A stretch of DNA of 27,128 nucleotides from a virus, in IMG/VR virus record IMGVR_UViG_3300004369_000115, positions 1 to 27,128 of that record; one strand, given 5' to 3'. Shown here in pieces: positions 5,672 through 15,500 of this stretch. Each line of letters opens with the position of its first letter. The first letter of the stretch is position 1. Position numbers and translations under genes: made by a program. Below the pieces are notes generated by a model. The model made no database searches. It saw only the letters and a list, made by a program, of their open reading frames with translations, and was not told where the DNA came from.

Positions 5672-8600
5672 CCGAGACGAAACGCATCCACCAGCGGGCT
5701 GAGGATGTTGGACATGACGATGTGTGCCCGGAAGTCCGGGTGAATGTCGTCAAAATAGTAGGACAGCGGGCCGGGTTCGGTCCAAGGCACACTAAGCTGT
5801 GGCGTGTCAGCAAAGTCGGCTAGTGCATCATAGTATGGCGATGCCAGCCTCAACTTTGTATTGTAAAGGTTGCGGTTCGCTTCGCTGTAAGCGGTGAAGT
5901 AAGCCGGGTTGGCCGCCGTCACCGTGCAAACGATGACCTTGGCACCGGCATCGCGCAGCCTCTGCCAATACAAGGCAAGCTCCACGATTTTCTGGTCCAT
6001 TTGGGTCGGCGTGATCCCGGCTACCAAGTCGTTGATGCCAGCCATATAGATCACGATCGGGCGGCTGCCATCGGCAACAACGCGCTGGATCTTGTCCAGC
6101 ATCTCCGGTTCGCGATCCAGCGTGGACTGAATTGTGGAGCCAGACGTAGCCAACAGGATGTTGCTCAGCTTGCTGGCATCATTCTTCAGCTCGGGGATGA
6201 ACTCCTGCACGGTCATCGTGCCGAAGCCTATGCTGCCAGCGTTGACCACGTTGCCGGGTAGCGGGAAGCCAAGCGACATCTTCGTGTTCGACAGCTTTCG
6301 GGCGTAGATGATCTCTTGGTCGTCCAGCCCAGCAGGCAACGTGTTGGTCGTCTTGACCTGAACAGAGTCTTGCGTTGCGTAGCCGTGAGCGGAGGCAAAG
6401 GTCAGCTCGATCTTGTCCGCCGTCCAACTAATCTTGTTGGTGCCCGACCCTGCCGAGACATAGCCGATCGGGATGCTTGTCAAGCTAGTCGTTGTGGTCA
6501 GGTAGAGCGAGGTCGCGTCGCGGTAGCGGACGTAGTAGGTCACGCCCCCGGAAAGCCCACCCGGCAGGGTGCCGCCTTCCGTGAACACGATCACAGCGTC
6601 AGGAGTGCTGGTCGCATCCAGGTAGTTGTGATCGGCGCTAAAGGTCAGTTTCAGGCGACCGTCTTCCAGCGTTATGGTGTGATCGCCGGTTCCATCGTCT
6701 CCACCCCAAGCAATCGGCGTTGCCTCGGGGTCGGCCGTGGTCGCAAGGTCGAGCCTAGTCGAGTTGATGCGCTGGACGTAGTAGTCCGTGCCGGTTGACA
6801 CGCCAGTCGGCAGCGTCCCCGTTGTCGTAAGCCGGACCTTGTCTCCGGTGTAAAAGAAGTGCGGGCTACTAAAGACCCACCGCATGGTGCCGTCAGCGTC
6901 CACTACGGAACTGGCTTCCTGCGCGTTGGTGTCCTCTACGGCAGACGCAATCGTCTTCTCGTTCCGCGTAATGCCGATAGCCGTGACCGTTCGCTTGTTA
7001 AACTCTAGGCCGTAGAACAAGCGGTAGCGGAACGAGTCGCTTGGCGAGGTTGTGCCAACACCGAAGGTGATCGAGTCACCCTCAAAGAGAAGCACGGAAC
7101 CAAGCGACGATGCGGCTTCGTAGTGCGACGCCACGCGCTGCTTCTGTGCTGCGGCAAGGTTTACGACTTCAGTGTCCGTCAGGGCGCGGTCGTAGACGAC
7201 GGCGTTGGCGAACTCTCCTTGCAGGTTCAAGCCACGGATGATGTCGAACGGAGCTGCGTCAATCGCAACAATGCTCTCAAAGTTTCCCGCGCCAAGCAGA
7301 GACATCAGGCTGGCCGTGAACGGGACCACACCGACGTTGCGTCGCTGACTCTGCACGAACACAAACCCAGCACCGGCGCCGTCGTGAGCGACCAGATTGG
7401 TGCCAGCGGATGCCGGGGTCGTAGACAGGAACAGTCGTTCCTGCGGGTTCTCGGCAGGAAGGCGAACGTAGTAAGTCACACCTTCTTCGATGTTGCCTGG
7501 GAAAGCACCAGCAGCTCCACCCGGAATGTCGGCAACCGTGACCGTCACCGGTTGGTCTTCCACAAACCAGTGCGGCCCACCAAAGTCAAAGCGTAGCGTG
7601 CTAGCGTCGTTGGTTCGCGCCGTCGTCTTGACACGAATGAGGTCACGCACCTCACGCAGCAAAATGCCGTTCAGGTAGATGCGGACAGGATCAGAGTTGA
7701 CCCCCTGCTCCTTCGGACAGACAACGGTTAGGATCGACCACTTGTCAAGCGGTGGCGCGACCTCGGTGACCTGCACAACATCGTCAACGCTTCCAAGACC
7801 GTTGAAGCCGATGTAGCCACCTGCGGTTCCGTTTGCTGAGGCAATGTCCGAAAGGAACTCGTAGCTTGGCACGTTCAAAATGCTGAACGGCTGACCAGTC
7901 GGGGCGACAACGTTGGTGATCTGATACGGATCGTTGCTCGTCGGCTTGATCGCAACGCTGACCGTGACTTCTTCAAACTCTCGCTCTTCATTCAGCGGAG
8001 CAAGAAAGTGCATCTTGTCGGTGATCGCGCTGTCGTTGCTGTCAACGAACTTGCCGCTTCCGATGTTCCAAGACCGACGGTGCCACGGGTGCTGGACGGC
8101 AGGTGGCGTGTAGGTGGTCGCCGTGCCGGGGCGGAGCACGATGTTGTTGATGCGAACGCGCGTGGCGCTTCCAACGGTGCTGGTCAAGTTGCCATCATCA
8201 GCACACAGAATCAGGTCAACAGACGCAAAGTCCGTCCTATTAATCGTGGCCGTGACGTTGGACAGTGTTCCGGAAGCAGACAAGCCAAACCAGTTTGATC
8301 CGCCATCAACCGAATACACAAAGCTCTGCGCCGCAATATCAGACCAGTAATCGTAATTAAGCGTGTAGCGACCCGGCGGAAGATCAACCGGCAGCTTGAC
8401 CCGCATGTTCCCGCCGATGACTGCCGTGCCCAGATAATTCATCTGGACGTAGTCGCCATAACCATCCAAACCAAACGTGACCGTTCCAGCCGTCGCGCTT
8501 GGTGATCCAGCGATAAGATTGAGGAACTGTGGCGTGATGTGACCGCGCAACGGCTCTTCAGCAACGTTCGTGTTTCGCAGGATTGGCGAGTTGTCGTCCG

Positions 8601-9507
8601 GCTTCCCAGTGACGGCGCGGTTGCGAATGTTGGTGTGGCTGTAAAGAGAGTCCACGCTGACTACGTCCACCAAAGCCCCAGACGGAATGCTTTGGCCGGA
8701 CGGCGTCACACCACCAGATGCCGCGCTTGCTATCGTCGCGTCGATGCCATCAACAGGCACGACGTATTGAAGGACGCCGTAGTCTCCAGATTCGTTGTAA
8801 ACGTAGACGTAGTAGCGGCCTTGGTGTGCAAGCCGGAACACCGTGCCGTCATCGCCAGCGCCAAGGGCAGCGATGGCCGCCGCGTAGTTCGCGTAAACCG
8901 TGCTGGTCGCAGCGGTCACCGTGTTGACGTAGCTCTCCGCGTTCGTCTCCGCAGTCTCCGCTCCGGCCTGCGCAGCCTCGGCCGCAGTCTGCGCTGCTAC
9001 AGCGGCCGTCTCCGCTGCCTCAGCTCCAACACGCGCCGTCTGCGCCGCAGCGTCTGTGTTCAACAGGTCGGTGATGAACTCGTTCGGGTCCGTGTAGCCG
9101 CTGGTCAGGGGCACCTTGAATGCACGGTCCAGATCAACCTGCATCTGCTGAACCTGCACGACGCTGCGATCCAGAGCGTCTTCGATGACTTCAGCGAAGA
9201 ACCCGTCTTGGTTGTTGATGTCGACCGGCTGCGTGAGCGGCACCGCCGACGTGATGATGAGGTTCTTGGTTGCGGGCAGGGATGACGTGAGTGTGATCGT
9301 GCCACCCGGATTGCCATCCTGTTCTGCGTTCAGACTAACCGTGTAGTCCGTAGTCAGCGTCAGCGTGGTCTCTACGCCGGTCGCGATGACAGACGTAGTG
9401 ACCTTGACCTCGCTGGCAGCGAAGACCTTGAAGGTGAAGGCAAACGGGCCTGTCGTTCCGGAGCCGACGTAGAGCGGGCTCTTCCTGCTTTCGCTGCTGA
9501 TGGTCAT
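5668..9507 (-). CDS. Tail fibre with T7-type adaptor, lectin-like and SGNH hydrolase domains
   Basis: This 1279-residue protein starts at ATG 9507. The open frame upstream offers only a TTG. No ribosome-binding site is evident in the pyrimidine-rich leader. Domains: 1-135, T7 gp17-like virion-attachment domain (SRKSPLYVGSGTTGPFAFTF); about 155-205, Ala/Glu/Thr coiled-coil repeats; about 320-460, a beta-rich region like a carbohydrate-binding module; about 470-785, a LamG/concanavalin-like domain ending 'AVVYDRALTDTEVVNLAAAQ' with an FCCH-like module nested at about 636-720; about 805-1279, an SGNH/GDSL hydrolase. The last has Ser812 in EGDSITFG, Gly-x-Asn1159-Asp in AGINDL, and Asp1253/His1256 in DDIHPD. 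Three FCCH-like modules (about 865-1100) interrupt the hydrolase. The protein probably binds and deacetylates a surface polysaccharide of the host. Confidence 0.88.
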   Translation of the reverse strand: MTISSESRKSPLYVGSGTTGPFAFTFKVFAASEVKVTTSVIATGVETTLTLTTDYTVSLNAEQDGNPGGTITLTSSLPATKNLIITSAVPLTQPVDINNQDGFFAEVIEDALDRSVVQVQQMQVDLDRAFKVPLTSGYTDPNEFITDLLNTDAAAQTARVGAEAAETAAVAAQTAAEAAQAGAETAETNAESYVNTVTAATSTVYANYAAAIAALGAGDDGTVFRLAHQGRYYVYVYNESGDYGVLQYVVPVDGIDATIASAASGGVTPSGQSIPSGALVDVVSVDSLYSHTNIRNRAVTGKPDDNSPILRNTNVAEEPLRGHITPQFLNLIAGSPSATAGTVTFGLDGYGDYVQMNYLGTAVIGGNMRVKLPVDLPPGRYTLNYDYWSDIAAQSFVYSVDGGSNWFGLSASGTLSNVTATINRTDFASVDLILCADDGNLTSTVGSATRVRINNIVLRPGTATTYTPPAVQHPWHRRSWNIGSGKFVDSNDSAITDKMHFLAPLNEEREFEEVTVSVAIKPTSNDPYQITNVVAPTGQPFSILNVPSYEFLSDIASANGTAGGYIGFNGLGSVDDVVQVTEVAPPLDKWSILTVVCPKEQGVNSDPVRIYLNGILLREVRDLIRVKTTARTNDASTLRFDFGGPHWFVEDQPVTVTVADIPGGAAGAFPGNIEEGVTYYVRLPAENPQERLFLSTTPASAGTNLVAHDGAGAGFVFVQSQRRNVGVVPFTASLMSLLGAGNFESIVAIDAAPFDIIRGLNLQGEFANAVVYDRALTDTEVVNLAAAQKQRVASHYEAASSLGSVLLFEGDSITFGVGTTSPSDSFRYRLFYGLEFNKRTVTAIGITRNEKTIASAVEDTNAQEASSVVDADGTMRWVFSSPHFFYTGDKVRLTTTGTLPTGVSTGTDYYVQRINSTRLDLATTADPEATPIAWGGDDGTGDHTITLEDGRLKLTFSADHNYLDATSTPDAVIVFTEGGTLPGGLSGGVTYYVRYRDATSLYLTTTTSLTSIPIGYVSAGSGTNKISWTADKIELTFASAHGYATQDSVQVKTTNTLPAGLDDQEIIYARKLSNTKMSLGFPLPGNVVNAGSIGFGTMTVQEFIPELKNDASKLSNILLATSGSTIQSTLDREPEMLDKIQRVVADGSRPIVIYMAGINDLVAGITPTQMDQKIVELALYWQRLRDAGAKVIVCTVTAANPAYFTAYSEANRNLYNTKLRLASPYYDALADFADTPQLSVPWTEPGPLSYYFDDIHPDFRAHIVMSNILSPLVDAFRLG
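6200..6905 (-). repeat. Three tandem FCCH-like protein modules inside the SGNH domain
   Basis: Three degenerate modules of roughly 75-80 residues follow each other. Each starts with a strand such as 'MRWVFSSPHFFYTGDKV', 'LKLTFSADHNY' or 'IELTFASAHGYATQDSV'. Each continues with 'GTLPTGV', 'GTLPGGL' or 'NTLPAGL', and reaches a 'YYV' or 'IYA' strand followed by a short '..T.L.L' strand. Phage proteins with this pattern are commonly labelled 'ubiquitin-activating E1 FCCH domain-containing', a beta-barrel-like fold label. A fourth, divergent copy lies at about 7345-7600 in the lectin-like domain. Boundaries are approximate. Confidence 0.7.
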
Positions 9508-9527
9508 GGCGGGGTTGAGGTGGGGGT

Positions 9528-12500
9528 TTACTTTTGAGTGCCAAGGACGACGGCCCACCAAGGCACGTCTTTGCCTTCAGATAGCGCCAAGACGCCATCT
9601 ACGGTGCGGTTGATTTGAGTGGATGGGACACCAGCAACATCACCGACGAAGTTGGTAAACTGTCGCCAGAATCGGCGCGACTGCACGCCAGATTCTGCGG
9701 CGGCGTTGATAGTGCCTACAAAGTCAACGATTGGTGCAAAGCCAGCCGGGCCGCGATACTCAAAGGCGCGCTGTCCGCTCAACACAGATGCAATGGTCGG
9801 AGCGACTTCACGGAAGCCGACCGTGGTTCCAAGCAGGGTGTTGACGGACTCACGCAGGGTTTCCCATGCGTATTGCTCAGCAACAGACATTGCGCCCTTG
9901 CCGGTCCGGCGCTTTTTCTTTTCCTCCTCGTCATCCGGAGCGAGATCGCGGATGACAACAGTGAGGAAAGGAAGAACGACGGCAAGCGTTGCAAGCCGGG
10001 CTACGCCTTCTGCGGACAAGCCTTCAGTCTTGGCAATGCGGTAGATCTCGTTGAACAGTGTGTTCTGCCATGTGTAGAACACCGTCAACAGCTTAGAGCC
10101 GGGTCCGCCGCGTTCGATCGTGGACAGGTTAACAAGGTCACCCGAACCCTGTGTGTCCAGAACTGCTTGGTAGGCGCGGTCAGCAGCTTCCTTGTCGCTG
10201 ATGCCGGGGTTGTCCTCAAACGCGCGGGAGTAGGCAGCGTGCCAAGTAATGGTGTCAGGCACCATCTGGCTATACATAATCATGGCGTAGGCACCTCTTT
10301 CGAGCGCCATGATCTTCTCTGGCTTGCCGCGAATCTGCGCGGCCACTTCGCCAAGCTCACGAAATCTTGTGCGGTGACGGTTCCGCATCTCCGGGCTCTT
10401 GTCCAGCATCTCCTTGTGAGTGCCAACCACGTCAGACAAGAACCTGATCGTGGCATCGCCCACATGCTTTGCGCCGATGCTTTGCGCGGATATGACGGTT
10501 CCTGTCTGCTGAAGAGCCGCCGTGACTGGACTGAAACCAAGCCGCGACACACTGATAAACCGGCGCATCAGACCAAGCCACTGCTCAGCCGGGTGCTGCG
10601 GACCAGGGCCAGATGCAGCGATGTCCTTCATCCACTGACGAATGTCGGCCATCCACTCGGAGCCGTAGTTGTCGATGATGGCCCGCGACACAGAGCCGTC
10701 AGGCCGCAAGATCAGGTTGGCATCGACCAGATACTCACGCCAAGCAAGGTCGTGGATGACCTCGTTCAAGCCGTTGAACAAGCGGCTGGTTTGCAGTAGC
10801 AGCGGGCGATTAAAAACGCGGGCGACACGGGTCTTTTTGTATGTATCGCGCGTTTGGTTGCCAACGAACGAACCTTCTAGCTGCATCCGCGCTTGCGTTG
10901 CGGCCTCAATGCTGGTTCCAAGCTCGCTGGCGCTGCGGTCATATTTGATCGGCAGGTAGCCACCGTTCAGCTCAACCAAACTGCCGTCGTTAGCGCGGAA
11001 CGCGATCGGCTTGGGCGTCAGGTAGGTCGGCTCTTTGCCGTTAAGTCGCCGTTCCATCTCCGAGATACGCGGCTTAAACTCAGCAAACAGATCCCAGATC
11101 TGACCGACAACGCGCAGCTCTTCTGGTGTCAGCACGGACACCATCTGCATGGCTTCTTCCTGCGTAATTCCGAAGCCGTCGGTCACGCGCTGGATGTTGC
11201 TTTCGTTTCCAAGATCCAAAGCAAGGATGAACACTTCTTCGCGCGTCAAGCTGCGTGGAGTTCTCCCTGCGTCGTCTTGCCACTCACCAGACTTGGTGTC
11301 AAACTTGCGGCGCGGCATCACTGCGCCACTGTCCGCAGTCATGGTTCCGCGCTCGTAGAACGGCTGCATCATCATTTGCAGGCGCTCGGTAATCTCCGCG
11401 ACCTCCTGCTGCTCAACGCCCATCTGCCTGTTGGCCGGGCGGATGATGAAATTCCAGAACGCACCAAGCTCACCGCCATCCATGACGTAAGCTTTGGTTG
11501 ATGTCTTGATGTGCCGAATGAAGAACGAGTGAAAGCTCTTCTTCATCCGACCAAGGACCGTGTTGGGCGTGACGTTAGACGGCTTGATCTTGCCGGAATT
11601 GCTTTCAACGTTGCCGATTAGCTCGGTCTTGATCTCTGCCAGCTTCTTGTTGAGCTGCATCAGCCGGGCGTTCTGAATGCGATCACCTGCGTGGTAGATC
11701 TGTTCGATCGCGTCAACGATCCCATCCAGGGAATCCATCGGGATGTCCTGAATTGGTCGCTCTGCGGCGATGCTCAGCATCTCATCAGAGATGCCGTAGT
11801 CCATGCCCGACTGTTGCTGATCCTTCAGCCACTGCTGGAACCGAACGCGCTGATCCTGCATCCGCTGCGCGGCCTGCGCTGAAACCTTGCGGATGTTCAG
11901 GCGGCTAAGGATGTAATCAATCTGATCGCTGTGGTCCGCACCGATCTTCTTGCGCTTTGTGTCCTTGGACATGCGGCGCAGATAACGCTCATGTTTGTCA
12001 AACCGCTTGCGTGCCGCGATGGCTTCGCGGTAAAGCATCCCCTGGTAGAGCTGGTTCCACTTGGCCCTGACAACCGCGTTGACCGTAGCTCGCCCCGGCT
12101 GCTTGTTGATCTCGCCAAGCGCATCCATCATGGCCTGCTGCGCTTGCTTCACGTCTTGCTCAGCAGCGGCGATGATGTCGGCGTCTTGGGTTTCCTTTGC
12201 CGCCTTCAGAGCCTTACGGGCTTGTGACAGGGCCTTGCTCTGCTCAGCCGTTGCGCGGCGGTCACCCTTGGCCATCCACTGCTGAGCAGTCTTCGCAGCG
12301 CGACGCTCTGCTGCAAGGAACTTGGCAGGCTTGATGTTGCGGTGGCTCATCTGCGCCACTTCAGCCTCGGCTTCCCTTCTGGCCGCCTCCATGATGACGC
12401 GGACTGGTTTGTTGATGCCGCCAAGGAACTGAAGCTCCTTAGACACAAACTTGGCCAGCGCCTCGTTGTGCAGCGACTCCATCGCTGCTTGCTTGATTGC

Positions 12501-15500
12501 CTCCGGCTTCAGCTCTGGATGACGCTCCTTGATCTCCTCATCAGTCAGCTCGTTGATGACGTCGTTGATGGGGCGAGCAGCAACAAGCTCCTTTACAAGC
12601 TCTGCGGCTGAAGCAAAGCCAAACTGTTCGGCAACAACCGCCGGATCTAGCCCGTTCTTCACGACCATGCCGTAGCGGCCAGTGCGAAGCGGTGACAGAT
12701 CCAGGTAGCCAGCTTCGCCTTCCTTGGCTGGGAACAGCTCCTGAACCCGTGCTGCATCCAAACGGTAAGGCTTGGGCACTTGGCGCTCGTTCCCCTGCTC
12801 GTCTACGAACACACCGCGACGCAGCATGTTGATGGCCCTGTAGACGGGGCGAGACTCAACCTCTGCCTGAATGCCCTCCCGGATCGCCTTGCGCTGCTCC
12901 TTGGCGGTCTTGTTCTTGGCGCGGATGACACGGGCCATCGCGTTGTCAAGCCACCGCATGGCGCGAGCGGTCGTCGCAGTCAGCTTGGCCGTAGCTTGGT
13001 CGATGTGAAGCTCGGCTCCCAGATTGTATGCCTCCCACTCTTCATCAGACATGGCTGACTCTTCCTGTGTCTGGAAGACAGGAATCATCTGCATGTCAGC
13101 GGCTGCTGTAGCAACTTCGGCTTCAGCCCCCATCATGGTGTCGAACACCTCAATGACCGATGGAGTCAGCACAGGCAGCTTGCGACCGGGAAACTCCTTT
13201 TCGTAAGCAGAGCTAAGAGCGCCACGGATCTTGCCGTAGATGCCTCGCATCCACTTGGCAACCTTGGCAAAGACCTTCTCTAGCCTCTTGGTCGGAGCCT
13301 TGCCGGTGCCAAGATAGATCTCAAAATTGTAAGTAAACGCTTCGTGGTGGACCGCCTTTTCGCTTGCTGGCAGAGCATCCCACGCGGCCAGATCCTCTAC
13401 GCCGAACCAGTCAAGGAGCGTCTGGAACTGCGAAGTGACAGCCTCTGGCGCGTCTTGGTTATGGGCAAGAAGCGACAGGGTATGCAGGTAGTGATGGATG
13501 AACTCATGGATCAGAGTTGTCGCATCCGCCTTTTCAGACAGGATGATCTCCATCGAACGCGGGAGGTATGCACCACGGCGCTGCGTGTCGTCAGCTTCTG
13601 GCGCATACAAGATGCTCGGCTGATCTACATCAAACCGCTGCGACAACGGAATAATGTTGCCGTCGGCGTCGCGGGTGATGGGGTCGGCGGATTTGACGGA
13701 GCCCGGATCGACAATCATGTAGGAATCAACGCCGCGATCTTCAATCGTGTTTTCGTATACAACGGCGTCAAACCCGGCGGCACGAATAAGATCTACGGGC
13801 GAATAGATTCCTTCTTCATTGGCAAACGGCGCAAGCTCTGGATATTTACCTTCTCGGACCGCGCGCAACAGGGCTGGCATACTATTGACTTCGCTGTCCG
13901 TAAGTCGAAACGGCCTTTCAATTTTTGCTAAAACGCGGACAACCTTTCTGTCGGCCTCCGGAACGCCGCGAAAATCAAGCCTGTCAACCGCCGCTTCTTG
14001 TGTTGAGCCAAAATGTGACCCGCGATCAAAAACATCAAACTTCTTTTCGGTTCCGTGGAAAAGCTCCACTGTGAATCCAGCAGATCGTGCCGCATCTGCC
14101 ACTGCCGCCTGCTGCGCCTCAACGTCCCCCGCCTTGACAGCCTCCATGTAGGCCGCGTCTTGGGCAGGTGTGACGCGGGAGCCGGAAGGATGTGGCGCAT
14201 ACAGGATGCTTGGCTGCTCTACATTAAACCGCCGCGACAAAGGAATGACGTTGCCGTCGGCGTCGCGGGTGATCGCGCGGGCGTCCATCTCAGAGGAAAG
14301 CTGAAGCCTTCCAACGCCTTCTTGACCGATGATTGGGGCAACCCGCATCTCTGGCGTAATGCTTTCGGCCCGCGCGTTTAACGGAAAGAAATGGACCTCC
14401 ATCGGCTGCTGGCCGAACACATCAGCAAACGCATCAGACCTAGATCGGCCTTCGTGGTTGCTTACGCGCCAAACACCGTTCTCCTTGTCCCAGTCGACAA
14501 GCAGGAACGGCTGACCGATCTTCTCGCCAGACGACAACTTCTCTGAGATGAATGATCTGGTGCTCTCGCCGGATACCCCCGGAGGAACAAGGCTGCGAAA
14601 CTGCTCCGGAGTAAGGAATGCTCGGAAGCCGCGATAGTCAACCTCTTGGTTGTTTGAAACAGCTCCATAACCATCCTTGGCGTCGAAGACGTCGGGGACA
14701 CCGGCAGCTCGGTTCACAGCCGCCTGCTGCGCCTTAACGTCCCCCGCCTTGACAGCCTCCATGTAAGCCGCGTCAGCCTTCGGCGTCACCGGCTGAGACA
14801 AGATGCCCTGCCCACCAAGCTCTGGAATCGTGATCTGACCAGCCGTCAGCACCGGCTTGTGTAGATCCCAAAGCTCGCCCACCTCCATGTTGAAAGCCCT
14901 CGCAAGGCTTTCCCAAGACGTGACGGCAATCTCGGCTGCACTGGATGCCTGCTTCTTGGTGATGCCGGGCATCTGAGCGGCGAAGTCCCGAAGCTCCTTC
15001 AGGATCACCTGACGCTGGTCTGCTTGCCGCTCTTCGCTTTCCAGCGACTGCTGCATTTGCTCTTCGGTCTGCTCACGGATGCGCTGTCGCTCCTCTTCAA
15101 TCTGCGACTCTTCCGCAAGCGAGAACTCAGCGTTGCCGATACGCAAGTTCGGCTGCATCTTGCTGGCGATGTCCTGATACTTCTCGCTCAGAGCCATCCG
15201 CGCAACAAAGTCTCCGGTAGGCAGCTCCACCTCGCTGCCGGGATCTGCGCCATTCTGGTTGAGCTGCTGGCCGATAGACGGGAACTCAGCCAGGAAGTCA
15301 TCACGGTCTTCTGACTCAGCTAGAATCTGACCTAGAACCTCTGAGTCAATACGCGCAACATCACGACCGGTGATCTGCGATGCAAGGTTGACGAACTCTG
15401 CCGCTTTTTGCGGGCTTTGCTTGGCAAGGTTGGTGTCGCGCAGGTTGTCGATGACACCTTGAACAAAGTCGCCGTTGCTTTTGGTAATCTGCTCTTCTGT

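Noticed and set aside
5406-5813. N-terminal extension of the holin frame
   Set aside because: The extension covers the accessory gene and fibre end in another frame and shows non-protein-like composition. The ATG at 5405 has a ribosome-binding site and the usual overlap.
5668-9507. Diversity-generating retroelement as in BPP-1
   Set aside because: No reverse transcriptase, Mtd-like C-type lectin, or template/variable repeat pair was seen. The fibre has an SGNH end instead.
9615-10799. 394-residue open frame on the plus strand
   Set aside because: It lies wholly opposite the giant ejection protein gene, has no recognisable domain, and its composition is what antisense of a GC-rich gene gives.
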